A stretch of DNA of 64,000 nucleotides. Source: Wujia chipingensis (GTDB taxonomy: Bacteria > Bacillota > Clostridia > Lachnospirales > Lachnospiraceae). The notes below the pieces were generated by a model. It was given only the letters and a program-made list of their open reading frames with translations, did not search any database and had not been told where the DNA came from. Shown here piece after piece: positions 51,984-60,899 of the stretch. Location: assembly GCF_014337155.1 (NCBI RefSeq), contig NZ_CP060632.1, positions 442,001 through 506,000 on the forward strand, in the 5' to 3' direction. The translations under genes and the position numbers were made by a program. The stretch's first letter is position 1; each line of letters begins with the position of its first letter.

Positions 51984-52251
51984 ATACTAATGTCCTGTTT
52001 GTGTTCTTATAATCTCATTGTAGTCGTATGGGAAAATCCGTGATACAGATTTCCGTAATCAATATAAATTATACTACAAAATGTAATTCAATACAATTCA
52101 ATACAATGCAAGACATCGGAATAATGTGCACAGTGTGCGTCGTGGAAATAATGTATAAAATAACTGCGAGCAAAATAAAAAAATATGCTATACTTTTAGA
52201 TTGGATCAACAAATGAAATTACAATAGTTATGTTATACAAGGAGAAATACT

Positions 52252-53877
52252 ATGAAATTTGCACATATTGCAGATGTTCATCTGGGGACGAGAAGAGAAA
52301 CACCGTATCTGTATGACGGATTTTTAAATTTTATTGACTACATGGAACTGCATCCGGTGGATATGATCTTTATTACCGGAGATTTGTTTGATCATGTGCC
52401 AACGAAGGAAGATATCATGTTTGTTGATACGCAGCTGGCACGTCTGCCGAAGACCGATATCCTGTATGTCACGGGAGAGTGCGATTATCTTGCCAGGGAC
52501 AGTGTTCTTTGGAACTATGAATTTGTATCACGGATGTATCTGCTGAATTGTGAAGAAATCCATAATCATGTGCCAGAAGGGGAACGTGCGGAACGGAATT
52601 CCTATGCGGAAGGGATTATGGATAGTCTGCATTTTGCAAAATATAATGTTGATGTCTACGGAATCTGCCAGTATAGCGCGCAGAATGAACGAAATGATTT
52701 TGACAGTGTATATGCCAGAAATCTCCGGGCAGTCAATATCTTTCTTGGACATGGAGGAAGTGCAAGGGTTTGCCCGTTTGATGTGGAAGATTTTGGAGGA
52801 AAGAATTTCGGGTATATCGGGCTTGGACATAAGCATCAATATCTGGCATTTGAGAAGCAACATGTATATTATCCGGGAAGTTTGGAGCCGATCAATGAGG
52901 ACGAAACCGGAGAACATGGGTTTATCTATGGATATATCGACAAGCAGTTGACGAGTGTGAAATTTGTTCCAATCGCGATGCGCAGATTCGAGGAGAAGAA
53001 GGAAGAAAAAGCGGAGTTTGATTATGAGCTGTTGCAGGAACTTAACCGGGAGAATGCATTTGGTAAATGTCTGCAGACGTTTGACCAGAAGCAGACGGAG
53101 CAGGCACAGATGGCAAAGAAGAAATATGCGGACGGCATGTTGGCAAGCTTGCAGGAGCTGACGGGAAAACAGGCATTATCCACATACACACCGACACAGG
53201 TTGCAGAGGCGTGGGCGGAGCAGCAGTCACAGTTAAAGGCGGGACTGCAATCCTTGCAGCAGGAAATTGCCGCAAATGAGCAGGAACAGGCGGAACTTGA
53301 GGAAAAGCTTCTGGCGTGTCCGGATCAGACGGGAACGACGAATGTGCTGCACGAAGATATTGGGAAATTGCAGTTTGATCTGTCAAAATTAGAGTTTGAG
53401 GATCAGCAGGTGGACAAGAAATACAGCCGGAGACGGCTTGGATTTGTCCTGTGGATTGATACACCGCTTGCAATCGTATTGTCTCTGCTTGTCACTGTAG
53501 GCATGATCGATGTATTTTTTATGCAGGCATGGGAAACATGGTTCTGGTTGGTAACAAGCCTGATCGGATTTGAAATTGCATTTACGATTATAGGTTTTTG
53601 CGTGTATAATATGACAAAGAAGCTGCGGAAGAAGTTGTTTGGCACAGAGATTCCGGTGGAGACACATGCGCGGCTGCAAAGTCAGATTCGTTTGTTGGAG
53701 AGTAAGATTCACGATCTGCAATTGGAAGAAAGTTCAAGATTTTTAGATCAGAAAAACTACGACGAGAACAGCTGGAGGATGAAAGAGGTACAGAAGCAGT
53801 ACCAGCAGCTGTTGGAAAAATCAGAGGTGATCTTGTCTGTGCTGGATGTGAATGCCAACAAGATAGTAAAAGAATAA
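52252..53877 (+). CDS. Metallophosphoesterase-like protein with coiled coil and C-terminal membrane hairpin
   Basis: A 541-residue protein. Residues ~1-240 resemble the SbcD/YhaO calcineurin-like exonucleases: KFAHIADVHLG (motif I), FITGDLFDH (II), GHGG and GLGHKHQY (IV/V), then YPGSLEPINEDETGEHGFIY. However the third motif, normally GNHD, reads GECDY, so two metal/catalytic residues are changed. Next come ~150 residues of coiled coil (QQEIAANEQEQAELEEKLLA), two membrane helices (~407-430 and ~437-460) and another coiled coil. YhaO is normally followed by the SbcC-like yhaN gene; here a TtcA-family gene follows and the ATPase is missing. The role is uncertain. ATG after AAGGAGAAATACT. Confidence 0.8.
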   Translation: MKFAHIADVHLGTRRETPYLYDGFLNFIDYMELHPVDMIFITGDLFDHVPTKEDIMFVDTQLARLPKTDILYVTGECDYLARDSVLWNYEFVSRMYLLNCEEIHNHVPEGERAERNSYAEGIMDSLHFAKYNVDVYGICQYSAQNERNDFDSVYARNLRAVNIFLGHGGSARVCPFDVEDFGGKNFGYIGLGHKHQYLAFEKQHVYYPGSLEPINEDETGEHGFIYGYIDKQLTSVKFVPIAMRRFEEKKEEKAEFDYELLQELNRENAFGKCLQTFDQKQTEQAQMAKKKYADGMLASLQELTGKQALSTYTPTQVAEAWAEQQSQLKAGLQSLQQEIAANEQEQAELEEKLLACPDQTGTTNVLHEDIGKLQFDLSKLEFEDQQVDKKYSRRRLGFVLWIDTPLAIVLSLLVTVGMIDVFFMQAWETWFWLVTSLIGFEIAFTIIGFCVYNMTKKLRKKLFGTEIPVETHARLQSQIRLLESKIHDLQLEESSRFLDQKNYDENSWRMKEVQKQYQQLLEKSEVILSVLDVNANKIVKE

Positions 53878-53893
53878 AAAAATATAAATAGAT

Positions 53894-54673
53894 ATGGAAT
53901 TACAGAAATTATACAGCAAGGTGCGGCAGGCGGTGGATGCGTACCGGATGATTGAAGATGGAGATAAGATTGCAATCGGTATCTCTGGCGGAAAGGACAG
54001 TCTGACACTCTTGTATGCACTGGCTGGAATGCGAAAATTTTATCCGAAGAAATATGATGTGGTAGCGATCACGGTTGATACGGGTGTTGGGGAGTATATG
54101 AAACGAACAGGAGTAGCGCATGCAGATGCAATGACTGTGGAAGACGTGAATCGACAGATGCAGGGAATGGACTTCACAAAGGTGAAAGAATTGTGTGATT
54201 CGCTACAGGTTCCATATGAGATCATTCCGACGCAGATATTTCCGATCTTGATGGAGCGGCAGGAGAAGCGGATGTGTCCGCTCTGTGCGAAGATGCGGAA
54301 AGGCGCATTCAATGAAGCAGCACTTCGACTGGGATGTAATAAGATCGCATATGCGCATCATAAAGACGATGTCGTGGAGACATTTCTGATGTCACAGGTA
54401 TTAGAAGGGCGTGTGCATACATTTTCGCCAGTGACGCATCTGGATGGCACGGAGCTTGATCTGATAAGACCGCTTGCATATGTGACCGAGGCGGAGGTAC
54501 GCGGCTTTACGCGACGGTATCAGCTTCCTGTGGTGAAGAATCTGTGCCCTGTGGATGGCGCGACGAAGCGGGAGGCTGCCAAGCGGATGTTAGCGCGGAT
54601 GGAAGAAGAATTTCCGAAGGCAAAAAGCCGGATATTCGCGGCAATCCAGCGCGATCATATTGATGGCTGGTAA
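53894..54673 (+). CDS. TtcA-family tRNA 2-thiolation PP-loop enzyme
   Basis: A 259-residue protein with the PP-loop IGISGGKDSLTLLYAL, CPLCAKMRKGAFNEAALRLG with the iron-sulphur CxxC, and KIAYAHHKDDVVETFLMS. These are the marks of TtcA/TtuA-type ATP-dependent tRNA thiolases, which use an iron-sulphur cluster to make 2-thiocytidine or related bases. The gene is 16 nt after the metallophosphoesterase-like gene, without strong ribosome site. A tRNA-Pro gene follows. Confidence 0.93.
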   Translation: MELQKLYSKVRQAVDAYRMIEDGDKIAIGISGGKDSLTLLYALAGMRKFYPKKYDVVAITVDTGVGEYMKRTGVAHADAMTVEDVNRQMQGMDFTKVKELCDSLQVPYEIIPTQIFPILMERQEKRMCPLCAKMRKGAFNEAALRLGCNKIAYAHHKDDVVETFLMSQVLEGRVHTFSPVTHLDGTELDLIRPLAYVTEAEVRGFTRRYQLPVVKNLCPVDGATKREAAKRMLARMEEEFPKAKSRIFAAIQRDHIDGW

Positions 54674-54702
54674 AATTATGCCTGCTTCTATGGAAATTTG
54701 AA

Positions 54703-54731
54703 TTGATTTTTCAGGGCATCTGTGCTATCAT
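54703..54731 (+). promoter_or_regulatory. Promoter of tRNA-Pro
   Basis: TTGATT (54703-54708), 17-nt spacer, TATCAT (54726-54731), ~30 nt before the tRNA. Confidence 0.65.
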
Positions 54732-54761
54732 GTCAGATGTTGGATTGATTTCCAATTTTAT

Positions 54762-54835
54762 CGGTGCGTGGCTCAGCTTGGTAGAGCGCTGCGTTCGGGA
54801 CGCAGAGGTCGTGGGTTCGAATCCCGTCGCACCGA
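54762..54835 (+). tRNA. tRNA-Pro (anticodon CGG)
   Basis: 74-nt cloverleaf: acceptor CGGTGCG / CGCACCG, anticodon arm CTGCG-TTCGGGA-CGCAG with anticodon CGG, T arm GTGGG-TTCGAAT-CCCGT, discriminator A. Confidence 0.96.
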
Positions 54836-54915
54836 TTTTTTTGTACCCATTTTTACCCCCCCAAAAAACTTGACCAATGAAATGAATGGATTATTTTGAT
54901 ATTGGAGGAATCGGC

Positions 54916-55118
54916 ATGAAATTATTACTTGCAGAAGATGAAGTAGATATGTCCGAGGCGTTAGTCGATATTCTTACCTATACGATTATCTTCCGAAGCC
55001 ATTTGCGATGGGCGAGCTGCTTGCACGCATCCGGGCAATGCTCCGGCGCAAGGAAAATCAAATGATACAGCGTCAGCGCAATTTGAACAATAAAAACTTA
55101 TCGGAAAATACAAAATAA
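54916..55118 (+). pseudogene. Decayed OmpR-type response regulator (internal deletion)
   Basis: A good ribosome site (TTGGAGGAATCGGC) and ATG open a frame MKLLLAEDEVDMSEALVDIL-TYT, the first ~23 residues of a receiver. The sequence then jumps, one frame off, to DYLPKPFAMGELLARIRAML RRKENQ, the region around the conserved Lys and the end of the receiver, and stops. About 60-65 codons with the phospho-acceptor Asp are missing and the DNA-binding domain is gone. A former two-component system has therefore been lost here. The rest of the 430-nt gap around it holds the terminator at 55137. Confidence 0.85.
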
Positions 55119-55136
55119 AATAACAAAAATTAAGTG

Positions 55137-55191
55137 AATCAACCGGAAAAACTGTGAATGAAAAGACCAGTCGTTTCCGGTTGATTTTTTT
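55137..55191 (+). terminator. Rho-independent terminator
   Basis: Stem AATCAACCGGAAA / TTTCCGGTTGATT with ~29-nt loop and T run; follows the decayed regulator. Confidence 0.85.
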
Positions 55192-55262
55192 AAGTTTCTA
55201 TTGTATGTTTGACATAATTTGAAGGCAGAAATCTCATAATACAGATGAAAGAGAGTGAAGCA

Positions 55263-55955
55263 ATGAATATATTTGATGTCGTAGGACCTGTGATGGTCGG
55301 ACCATCGAGCTCCCATACCGCAGGAGCTGTAAAAATAGGATATATCAGCCGGAAACTGCTGGGCGAACAGCCGGTCTCCGCACGGATTTTATTATATGGA
55401 AGCTTTCTGACAACCGGAAAAGGACATGGTACACGGAAAGCACTTGTGGCGGGTTTGCTTGGAATGCAGCCGGACGATGCGCGGATTCCGCAGGCGCTTA
55501 CGCTTGCCGAAGAACAGGGCATGCAGATTGAATTCGGAGAGGCACAGTTAAAGGAAGCGCACCCGAACACGGCACAGCTTTTTCTGCAGGGACAGGATGG
55601 TAGAAGTCTGGAAATCATCGGGCAGTCGCTGGGTGGTTCCCGGATCAACATTGCTGAGATCGATGGAATCGAGACGAATTTCTCCGGTGATTATCCGACG
55701 CTTGTCGTACACAATCAGGATCAGCCGGGACACGTGGCGGAGGTAACGTCGATGCTTTCACATAAAGGTGTGAACATTGCGTACATGCAGTTGTACCGCT
55801 CCAGCCGTGGCGGAGAGGCGGTTATGGTCGTGGAATGCGATCAGGAGATCCCAAAGGAGGGCATTGACTGGCTGAAGAAAGTCGAGGGTGTGAAGAAGGT
55901 CACGTATCTCGGACACGATATGGAAGCTATGGATAAGGGAGGAACTGTAAGATGA
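55263..55955 (+). CDS. sdaAB: L-serine dehydratase, beta subunit
   Basis: A 230-residue subunit using the ATG at 55263 (MNIFDVVGPVMVGPSSSHTA), the canonical start; an ATG six codons upstream is less likely. It carries the Fe-S serine dehydratase beta-domain, GAVKIGYISRKLL and a C-terminal ACT domain (TLVVHNQDQPGHVAEVTSML SHKGVNIAYMQLYR). The stop overlaps the start of sdaAA by 4 nt (ATGA). With the alpha subunit it turns serine into pyruvate and ammonia, and is oxygen-sensitive, as suits an anaerobe. Confidence 0.96.
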   Translation: MNIFDVVGPVMVGPSSSHTAGAVKIGYISRKLLGEQPVSARILLYGSFLTTGKGHGTRKALVAGLLGMQPDDARIPQALTLAEEQGMQIEFGEAQLKEAHPNTAQLFLQGQDGRSLEIIGQSLGGSRINIAEIDGIETNFSGDYPTLVVHNQDQPGHVAEVTSMLSHKGVNIAYMQLYRSSRGGEAVMVVECDQEIPKEGIDWLKKVEGVKKVTYLGHDMEAMDKGGTVR

Positions 55956-56818
55956 TAATATATCATTCGATTCAGGATATATTGGAGCTGTGCGAGAAAG
56001 AACAGATGACGTTTGCGCAGGTAATCGAACGTGCGGATATGGAAGAACGCGCCGTGACGCAGGAAGCTTCCTATGCGAAGATGCAGAGCATGTATGAGGC
56101 GATGCGCCATGCAGATGAAACCTATGATGCGAAGCTTACGTCAGCATCCGGACTGGTCGGCGGCGATGGAGAGAAACTTCGCGCATACAACGAAGCAGGG
56201 AAGAATCTCTGTGGTGACTTCTTAGGTCTGGTGATGGAGAAGGCAATCAAGATGGCAGAAGGAAATGCGTGCATGCGTAGAATCGTTGCGGCGCCGACCG
56301 CTGGTTCGTGCGGCGTGATTCCGGCGGTGTTTCTGACGGCGCAGGAGAAGCTTGTGTGTTCGGAAGAACAGATGGTGGCTGCGATGTACATTTCCGCAGG
56401 GGTAGGCGCCGTGATTGCAGAAAATGCTTCGATCGCCGGGGCGTCCGGTGGCTGTCAGGCGGAGATCGGCTCTGCATCAGCGATGGCAGCGGCAGGGCTA
56501 TGCTTCCTGCAGGGTGGTACGAATGAGATGATTGCGAATGCGGCTGCGCTGGCACTTAAAAATATGCTCGGACTTGCATGTGATCCGGTCTGCGGACTGG
56601 TCGAAGTGCCTTGTGTGAAACGGAATGTTGCCGGAGCTGTCAATGCAGTAAGTGCGGCGCAGTTGTCTTTGGCAGGGATTAAGAGTGCGATTCCGGTGGA
56701 TGAAGTGATCGACGCGATGCGCAGAATCGGAAATGAAATGTCTCCGGACATAAAAGAAACGGGTCAGGGTGGACTTGCAACCACCCCGACCGCGATTCAA
56801 ATAGGAAAGAGTCTATAA
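55952..56818 (+). CDS. sdaAA: L-serine dehydratase, alpha subunit (4Fe-4S)
   Basis: A 288-residue subunit with the cluster ligands AGSCGVIPAVF and ACDPVCGLVEVPCVKRN and the glycine-rich ASGGCQAEIGSASAMAAAG. These cysteines hold the 4Fe-4S cluster that activates serine. Overlap with sdaAB indicates coupled translation. Confidence 0.97.
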   Translation: MIIYHSIQDILELCEKEQMTFAQVIERADMEERAVTQEASYAKMQSMYEAMRHADETYDAKLTSASGLVGGDGEKLRAYNEAGKNLCGDFLGLVMEKAIKMAEGNACMRRIVAAPTAGSCGVIPAVFLTAQEKLVCSEEQMVAAMYISAGVGAVIAENASIAGASGGCQAEIGSASAMAAAGLCFLQGGTNEMIANAAALALKNMLGLACDPVCGLVEVPCVKRNVAGAVNAVSAAQLSLAGIKSAIPVDEVIDAMRRIGNEMSPDIKETGQGGLATTPTAIQIGKSL

Positions 56819-56821
56819 AGA

Positions 56822-56856
56822 TAAAAAATCAAGTGGTGACAATTTGCCACCACTTG
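56822..56856 (-). terminator. Terminator of the minus-strand flippase-like gene
   Basis: Stem CAAGTGGTGGC/GTCACCACTTG (minus strand) followed by ATTTTTTAT. On the plus strand no T run follows, so it serves the minus-strand gene, with possible effect on sdaAA. Confidence 0.75.
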
Positions 56857-56880
56857 TAAAGAAAATCAAACATATTTCGT

Positions 56881-57906
56881 TTACTTCTCATCCTTCTTCC
56901 GTACCGCCAGTGCCGGAACGAGTCCGATCACGAAAGGTACGATCCAGGTGAATAACCGGTAGATTACAAGTCCGGCTGCCACGGCATCACCGTCCGGAAT
57001 GACACAGGCGAAGAACAATGCGAATACAAAGTCCAGCGTACCGACACCGGATGGTGCCAGCATGACACAGCCAACCATGTTGCAGACAGCGGTCAGCCCC
57101 AGACAGGTTGCAATAGTGACAGAATAACTCCCGGCAAAGAAGATTCCAGGAATTGCATACCAGCATGCGAATTTGAAGAAATCCAATCCGACCACAGTCA
57201 GGAACAACCGCTTATCTTTCCATACGATGCGCCCTTGTTCCTGCAGATAGTCGATGGAAATTTGCGCTTTATCCAATAGCGGGTACAGACGGCTCTTAGG
57301 CTTCACAAGTTTTCGAGCCAGCTTCATGATCAGATCGGAGAATTTCTTGGAAACCGTTAATATGAACAAAAACAGACAGATTAACGAAATCACAACTGCA
57401 CCGGCAAACATATACCATGCATATTTGCGGATGCCACTGTGCCCGCTCAGAATCAGAAGGAGAAATGACACAACACCGAATATACCAATCGTAATTTTCT
57501 GGAATGTATATTGCGCGAGGGACATGCCGGTTGCGGTACTCACACGGATGCCATGCAGATTATAATAATAAAGCTGTGCAACTCCGGTTCCGCTTCCAAG
57601 TGTTGCAATCCGGAAAAATGTACACAGGTATGCACAGGTGATTCCCTGCCATACAGATAAACGATGGTCGCAGGTGTTCGTCATTTCGCTGATGATACAG
57701 CCTTCCGCGATGAAATACAGATTTCCAAGCAGCAGACACACAACCAGTTTCCATACAGGAGTTATCTGGATTTCTTCCAATGCTTCCTGCATCAGATCCT
57801 GATTTTTATAGCATACAAAAGCAATCAGCGCAAAGATAACCAACCATTTTGCGATGCTTTTTAATACCATTTTCTGATTTTTATCTGACTGATGTGTATC
57901 GTCCAT
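56881..57906 (-). CDS. Lysylphosphatidylglycerol-synthase-like membrane protein (UPF0104, flippase type)
   Basis: A 341-residue protein with about eight hydrophobic helices and the family pieces GNLYFIAEGCIISEMTNTCD, FRIATLGSGTGVAQLYYYNL, and PSGVGTLDFVFALFFACVIP. It has only the integral-membrane part of MprF-like proteins and no aminoacyl transferase domain, so it more likely moves a lipid than makes one. Monocistronic. Confidence 0.9.
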   Translation of the reverse strand: MDDTHQSDKNQKMVLKSIAKWLVIFALIAFVCYKNQDLMQEALEEIQITPVWKLVVCLLLGNLYFIAEGCIISEMTNTCDHRLSVWQGITCAYLCTFFRIATLGSGTGVAQLYYYNLHGIRVSTATGMSLAQYTFQKITIGIFGVVSFLLLILSGHSGIRKYAWYMFAGAVVISLICLFLFILTVSKKFSDLIMKLARKLVKPKSRLYPLLDKAQISIDYLQEQGRIVWKDKRLFLTVVGLDFFKFACWYAIPGIFFAGSYSVTIATCLGLTAVCNMVGCVMLAPSGVGTLDFVFALFFACVIPDGDAVAAGLVIYRLFTWIVPFVIGLVPALAVRKKDEK

Positions 57907-57990
57907 TTTGTTCCCCCATTATATGGAAATAAAAGATAATAGCGTTATTTTAGTATGTTTGTCCAATCTTTGCAAGATATATTCCTGTTT

Positions 57991-58018
57991 TCACATTTTT
58001 CTCACAAATACATACAAT
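57991..58018 (+). promoter_or_regulatory. Probable sigma-E sporulation promoter of cotJABC
   Basis: The -10 element CATACAAT (58011-58018) matches the sigma-E form CATACANT exactly; TCACATT at 57991-57997, 13 nt before, is an acceptable -35. The position ~35 nt before cotJA fits mother-cell expression. Confidence 0.7.
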
Positions 58019-58052
58019 GAAGTATACAAAAAGAATGTAAGAGGTAACCAGT

Positions 58053-58520
58053 TTGGATTCTTATAGAAATTATGGCTGCGGCAGAGGCCGTGGCATGAAT
58101 CCGCGCGGCGCAAATAACTGCTATCCGTGTTCAGGTACCGGTCGTTGTGTGATACCGGGCGATACGATGTGCCGGAAACCATCCACGCCGGATTGTGGTT
58201 GTGGAGATAAACCATTCATGCCGGATTGTGGTTGTGGCAACAAACCATCCATGTCAGATTGCGGCTGCGGAAATAAACCATCCATGCCGGATTGTGGCTG
58301 CAAGGAAATGCCGATGAAATCAGATTGTGGGTGTGCATCCATTCCACGCAGAAATAACTGCAGATGCGGAGATCCAAATGAACATATGCGGCACATGCCG
58401 GTTGGCATGGGCTATGTTCCAATGCAGCAATGGGAGGAAATGTATGATCCTGCGACGGCATTGTGTCAGGGTACAGCTTTTCCATCTTTAAATCTGATTT
58501 TCTGCGGGAAGAGGGGGTAA
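58053..58520 (+). CDS. cotJA: Spore coat protein CotJA with cysteine-rich repeat insertion
   Basis: Starts with TTG after AAGAGG. The C-terminal ~45 residues (MPVGMGYVPMQQWEEMYDPA TALCQGTAFPSLNLIFCG) are CotJA. The N-terminal ~100 residues are unusual: a Cys-rich array in which PDCGCGNKPSM-like units recur five times (DCGCGDKPFM, DCGCGNKPSM, DCGCGNKPSM, DCGCKEMPMK, DCGCASIP) after CYPCSGTGRC. Typical CotJA proteins are ~70-85 residues. The cysteines could cross-link the coat or bind metal. It heads the cotJABC operon. Confidence 0.9.
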   Translation: MDSYRNYGCGRGRGMNPRGANNCYPCSGTGRCVIPGDTMCRKPSTPDCGCGDKPFMPDCGCGNKPSMSDCGCGNKPSMPDCGCKEMPMKSDCGCASIPRRNNCRCGDPNEHMRHMPVGMGYVPMQQWEEMYDPATALCQGTAFPSLNLIFCGKRG

Positions 58521-58526
58521 CGGATC

Positions 58527-58793
58527 ATGAAACCTATGTGCAAAGCAGAGCTTCGGCAGTTTATCGATCAGGTTTCCTTTATGATCGATGATATTACCTT
58601 ATTTTTAGATACACATCCGGACTGCCGGGAAGCAATAGATGCCTACAATCATTTCAAGATGATGCGGTGCGAGGCAGTATCTGACTATGTGAAGCAGTAT
58701 GGTCCGCTCAACCGTTATGATGTGGACACGTGCGACGATTGGAATGCATGGATTGATGGTCCATGGCCTTGGGAAGGAGCGTGTGGTTGTTAA
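58527..58793 (+). CDS. cotJB: Spore coat protein CotJB
   Basis: An 88-residue protein of usual length (LRQFIDQVSFMIDDITLFLD, THPDCREAIDAYNHFKMMRC, YGPLNRYDVD and WIDGPWPWEG), 6 nt after cotJA. It is needed for CotJC and CotJA deposition in the coat. The stop codon abuts the start of cotJC. Confidence 0.95.
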   Translation: MKPMCKAELRQFIDQVSFMIDDITLFLDTHPDCREAIDAYNHFKMMRCEAVSDYVKQYGPLNRYDVDTCDDWNAWIDGPWPWEGACGC

Positions 58794-59435
58794 ATGTGGA
58801 TTTATGAAAAGAGACTTCAATGTCCTGTGAATATTAAGGAGACAAATGCGAAGCTGGCGCAGGCAATCATATCACAATATGGCGGTCCTGACGGGGAAAT
58901 GGGCGCATCCATGCGTTATCTGTCCCAGCGATATGCTATGCCATACAAAGAGTGTCAGGCAACTCTGACGGATATCGGAACGGAAGAACTCGGACATCTG
59001 GAGATTGTTGCATCCATCATCTACCAGTTGACGAAGAACCTTTCTATGGAAGAAATCAAAGCTTCCGGCTTTGACAAATATTATATCGATCACACGATTG
59101 GTATCTGGCCGCAGGCAGCGGGAGGCATTCCGTTTAATGCCTGTGAATTCCAAAGCAAGGGGGATACGATTACCGACCTGTACGAGGATCTGGCGGCTGA
59201 ACAGAAGGCACGCAGTACCTACGACAACATCCTCCGATTATGTAAGGATTATCCGGATGTTTACGAGCCGATCAAATTCCTGCGTGCACGTGAAGTAGTG
59301 CATTTCCAGCGGTTTGGTGAAGCACTTCGCCTGGTGCAGGATAAATTGGATGAGAAAAATTTCTATGCATTCAATCCGGCGTTTGACCGTTCGGCTCCAT
59401 GTGTGGATAAGAAAAAATGTAATTGTGAGAAATAA
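58794..59435 (+). CDS. cotJC: Spore coat protein CotJC (manganese-catalase fold)
   Basis: A 213-residue protein of the Mn-catalase family: MWIYEKRLQCPVNIKETNAK, GASMRYLSQRYAMPYKECQA, TDIGTEELGHLEIVASIIYQ with EELGHLE carrying metal ligands, DLAAEQKARSTYDNIL and REVVHFQRFGEAL. A catalase-like activity in the spore coat is plausible since all ligands look intact. ATG directly follows the cotJB stop. Confidence 0.96.
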   Translation: MWIYEKRLQCPVNIKETNAKLAQAIISQYGGPDGEMGASMRYLSQRYAMPYKECQATLTDIGTEELGHLEIVASIIYQLTKNLSMEEIKASGFDKYYIDHTIGIWPQAAGGIPFNACEFQSKGDTITDLYEDLAAEQKARSTYDNILRLCKDYPDVYEPIKFLRAREVVHFQRFGEALRLVQDKLDEKNFYAFNPAFDRSAPCVDKKKCNCEK

Positions 59436-59460
59436 GGATTTCTTGGGGCTTAATCCAATA

Positions 59461-59499
59461 TAAAAAGGGACTGCCATGTAATGGGGATGGCAGTCCCTT
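59461..59499 (-). terminator. Terminator between convergent cotJC and phosphatase genes
   Basis: Stem AAGGGACTGCCAT / ATGGCAGTCCCTT, thirteen pairs; the minus strand has the T run, so it best serves the phosphatase gene, but the stem may also end cotJC transcripts. Confidence 0.85.
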
Positions 59500-59528
59500 G
59501 ATTTCGGGGTACAGTGTGCTTTGAACTT

Positions 59529-60149
59529 TCACTCCTGCAGTGTATAAAATAACTTCGTCTCATCCACAATCCGGTATTCCCTGTCGGTATAATCGACAAT
59601 CATCACGTTGCAGTTTTGCTGCAATCCGCCCGACCAGAAATCCTTGATTTCGTGCTTCTTAATATAAGACATAATTCCTTTGTTGAGCGCACCATGTGCG
59701 ACAATCATCACACGCTCGCAGCAAGTAGCGAGCGGTTCAATCTTATCCTGCATAAAATCCCCAGCACGTGCGATCAGGTGCGGAAGCGTCTCTGCGTCGT
59801 CCGCAGGCACATACAATTCCGGCTGCTTGAAGAAGTAGCGGAAGGTAAGTGATTCGTCCTTGATCAGCTCTGAGAAATTCTGACCTTCAAAATGTCCGAA
59901 CGATAATTCACGCAGCCGGTCATCGGTTTCAATCTCGATGTCCCGTCCGTTCCGGATCAGACAAGCTGTTTCATAGGCACGTTTTAGGGGGCTGGAAAAT
60001 ATCTTATCAATCCTTGTGTCCATTAATGCCTCGCCTGTCAGTCGTGCAACCTCGCGGCCTTTTTCACTTAATTCGATATCCTCCCGTCCTTGCAGACGTT
60101 TCTCGCGGTTCCACAGGGTTTCCCCATGTCGTACAATGTATATTTCCAT
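59529..60149 (-). CDS. Histidine phosphatase family protein
   Basis: A 206-residue phosphoglycerate-mutase-like enzyme: EIYIVRHGETLWNREKRLQG with the catalytic RHG, FSSPLKRAYETACLI, LRELSFGHFEGQNF and the second histidine in MIVAHGALNKGIM. Substrate unclear (GpmB/CobC-like). Monocistronic on the minus strand. Confidence 0.94.
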   Translation of the reverse strand: MEIYIVRHGETLWNREKRLQGREDIELSEKGREVARLTGEALMDTRIDKIFSSPLKRAYETACLIRNGRDIEIETDDRLRELSFGHFEGQNFSELIKDESLTFRYFFKQPELYVPADDAETLPHLIARAGDFMQDKIEPLATCCERVMIVAHGALNKGIMSYIKKHEIKDFWSGGLQQNCNVMIVDYTDREYRIVDETKLFYTLQE

Positions 60150-60224
60150 CTATTAATCTCCGTTCTATATAGAATTACCACAATTGCAGCTGCATATACA
60201 GATTGCAGCTACAGAAGCCTGTAA

Positions 60225-60899
60225 CTAAATATTTTCAATCTGCCAGTCAATTGGTGCAACACCATGCCTCTGCAAAAATTCATTCGCCTGACTGAAATGC
60301 TTACAGCCAAAGAATCCACGGTAGGCGGAGAGTGGCGATGGATGAGGCGCTTTCAAAATCAAATGATTTGGATTGTCCAACATAGCTGCTTTTTTCTGCG
60401 CAAAGCTTCCCCACAACAAAAATACGATTGGCTGATTTTGCTTGTTGACGGCGCGGATTGCTGCGTCTGTAAATTCTTCCCAGCCCATCCCCTGATGGGA
60501 GGCAGCCTGATGTGCCCGCACAGTCAAAACTGCGTTGAGCAGAAGAACGCCCTGCTCCGCCCATTTGACAAGGTATCCGTTATTTGGGATATAACAGCCG
60601 ACATCGTCGTGCAGTTCCTTATAAATATTAACCAGTGATGGCGGAATCTCCACGCCCGGCTTTACAGAGAACGAAAGTCCGTGTGCCTGTCCGGGACCGT
60701 GATAAGGATCTTGTCCGATGATGACACATTTTACATCCTTTAACGGTGTCAGATGAAATGCGTTGAAGATATCATCTCCAGGTGGATAGATCGTGTGGGT
60801 GCTGTATTCCTTCCCAACAAATTCAAATAGCTTCCGATAATATGGCTTATTATATTCTGGTGCTAACACCTTAGCCCAGTCATTTCGAATTGGTGGCAT
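60225..60899 (-). CDS. ung: Uracil-DNA glycosylase
   Basis: The start is the ATG at 60899 ([20 protein letters not shown]) after AGGAGAGTATT, giving 224 residues, the usual family 1 length; the frame open upstream has no ribosome site. Motifs: [20 protein letters not shown] (catalytic Asp), LLLNAVLTV and [20 protein letters not shown]. It removes uracil from DNA. Confidence 0.97.
   Translation of the reverse strand: MPPIRNDWAKVLAPEYNKPYYRKLFEFVGKEYSTHTIYPPGDDIFNAFHLTPLKDVKCVIIGQDPYHGPGQAHGLSFSVKPGVEIPPSLVNIYKELHDDVGCYIPNNGYLVKWAEQGVLLLNAVLTVRAHQAASHQGMGWEEFTDAAIRAVNKQNQPIVFLLWGSFAQKKAAMLDNPNHLILKAPHPSPLSAYRGFFGCKHFSQANEFLQRHGVAPIDWQIENI

Noticed and set aside
52028..52216. 62-residue frame in the gap before the metallophosphoesterase-like gene
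   Set aside because: AT-rich, has short direct repeats (AATTCAATAC type), no ribosome site and no protein pattern; more likely promoter region.
58196..58330. DNA repeats in cotJA considered as a non-coding repeat
   Set aside because: The reading frame, Cys spacing and the downstream CotJA domain are kept throughout, so the repeats are coding.
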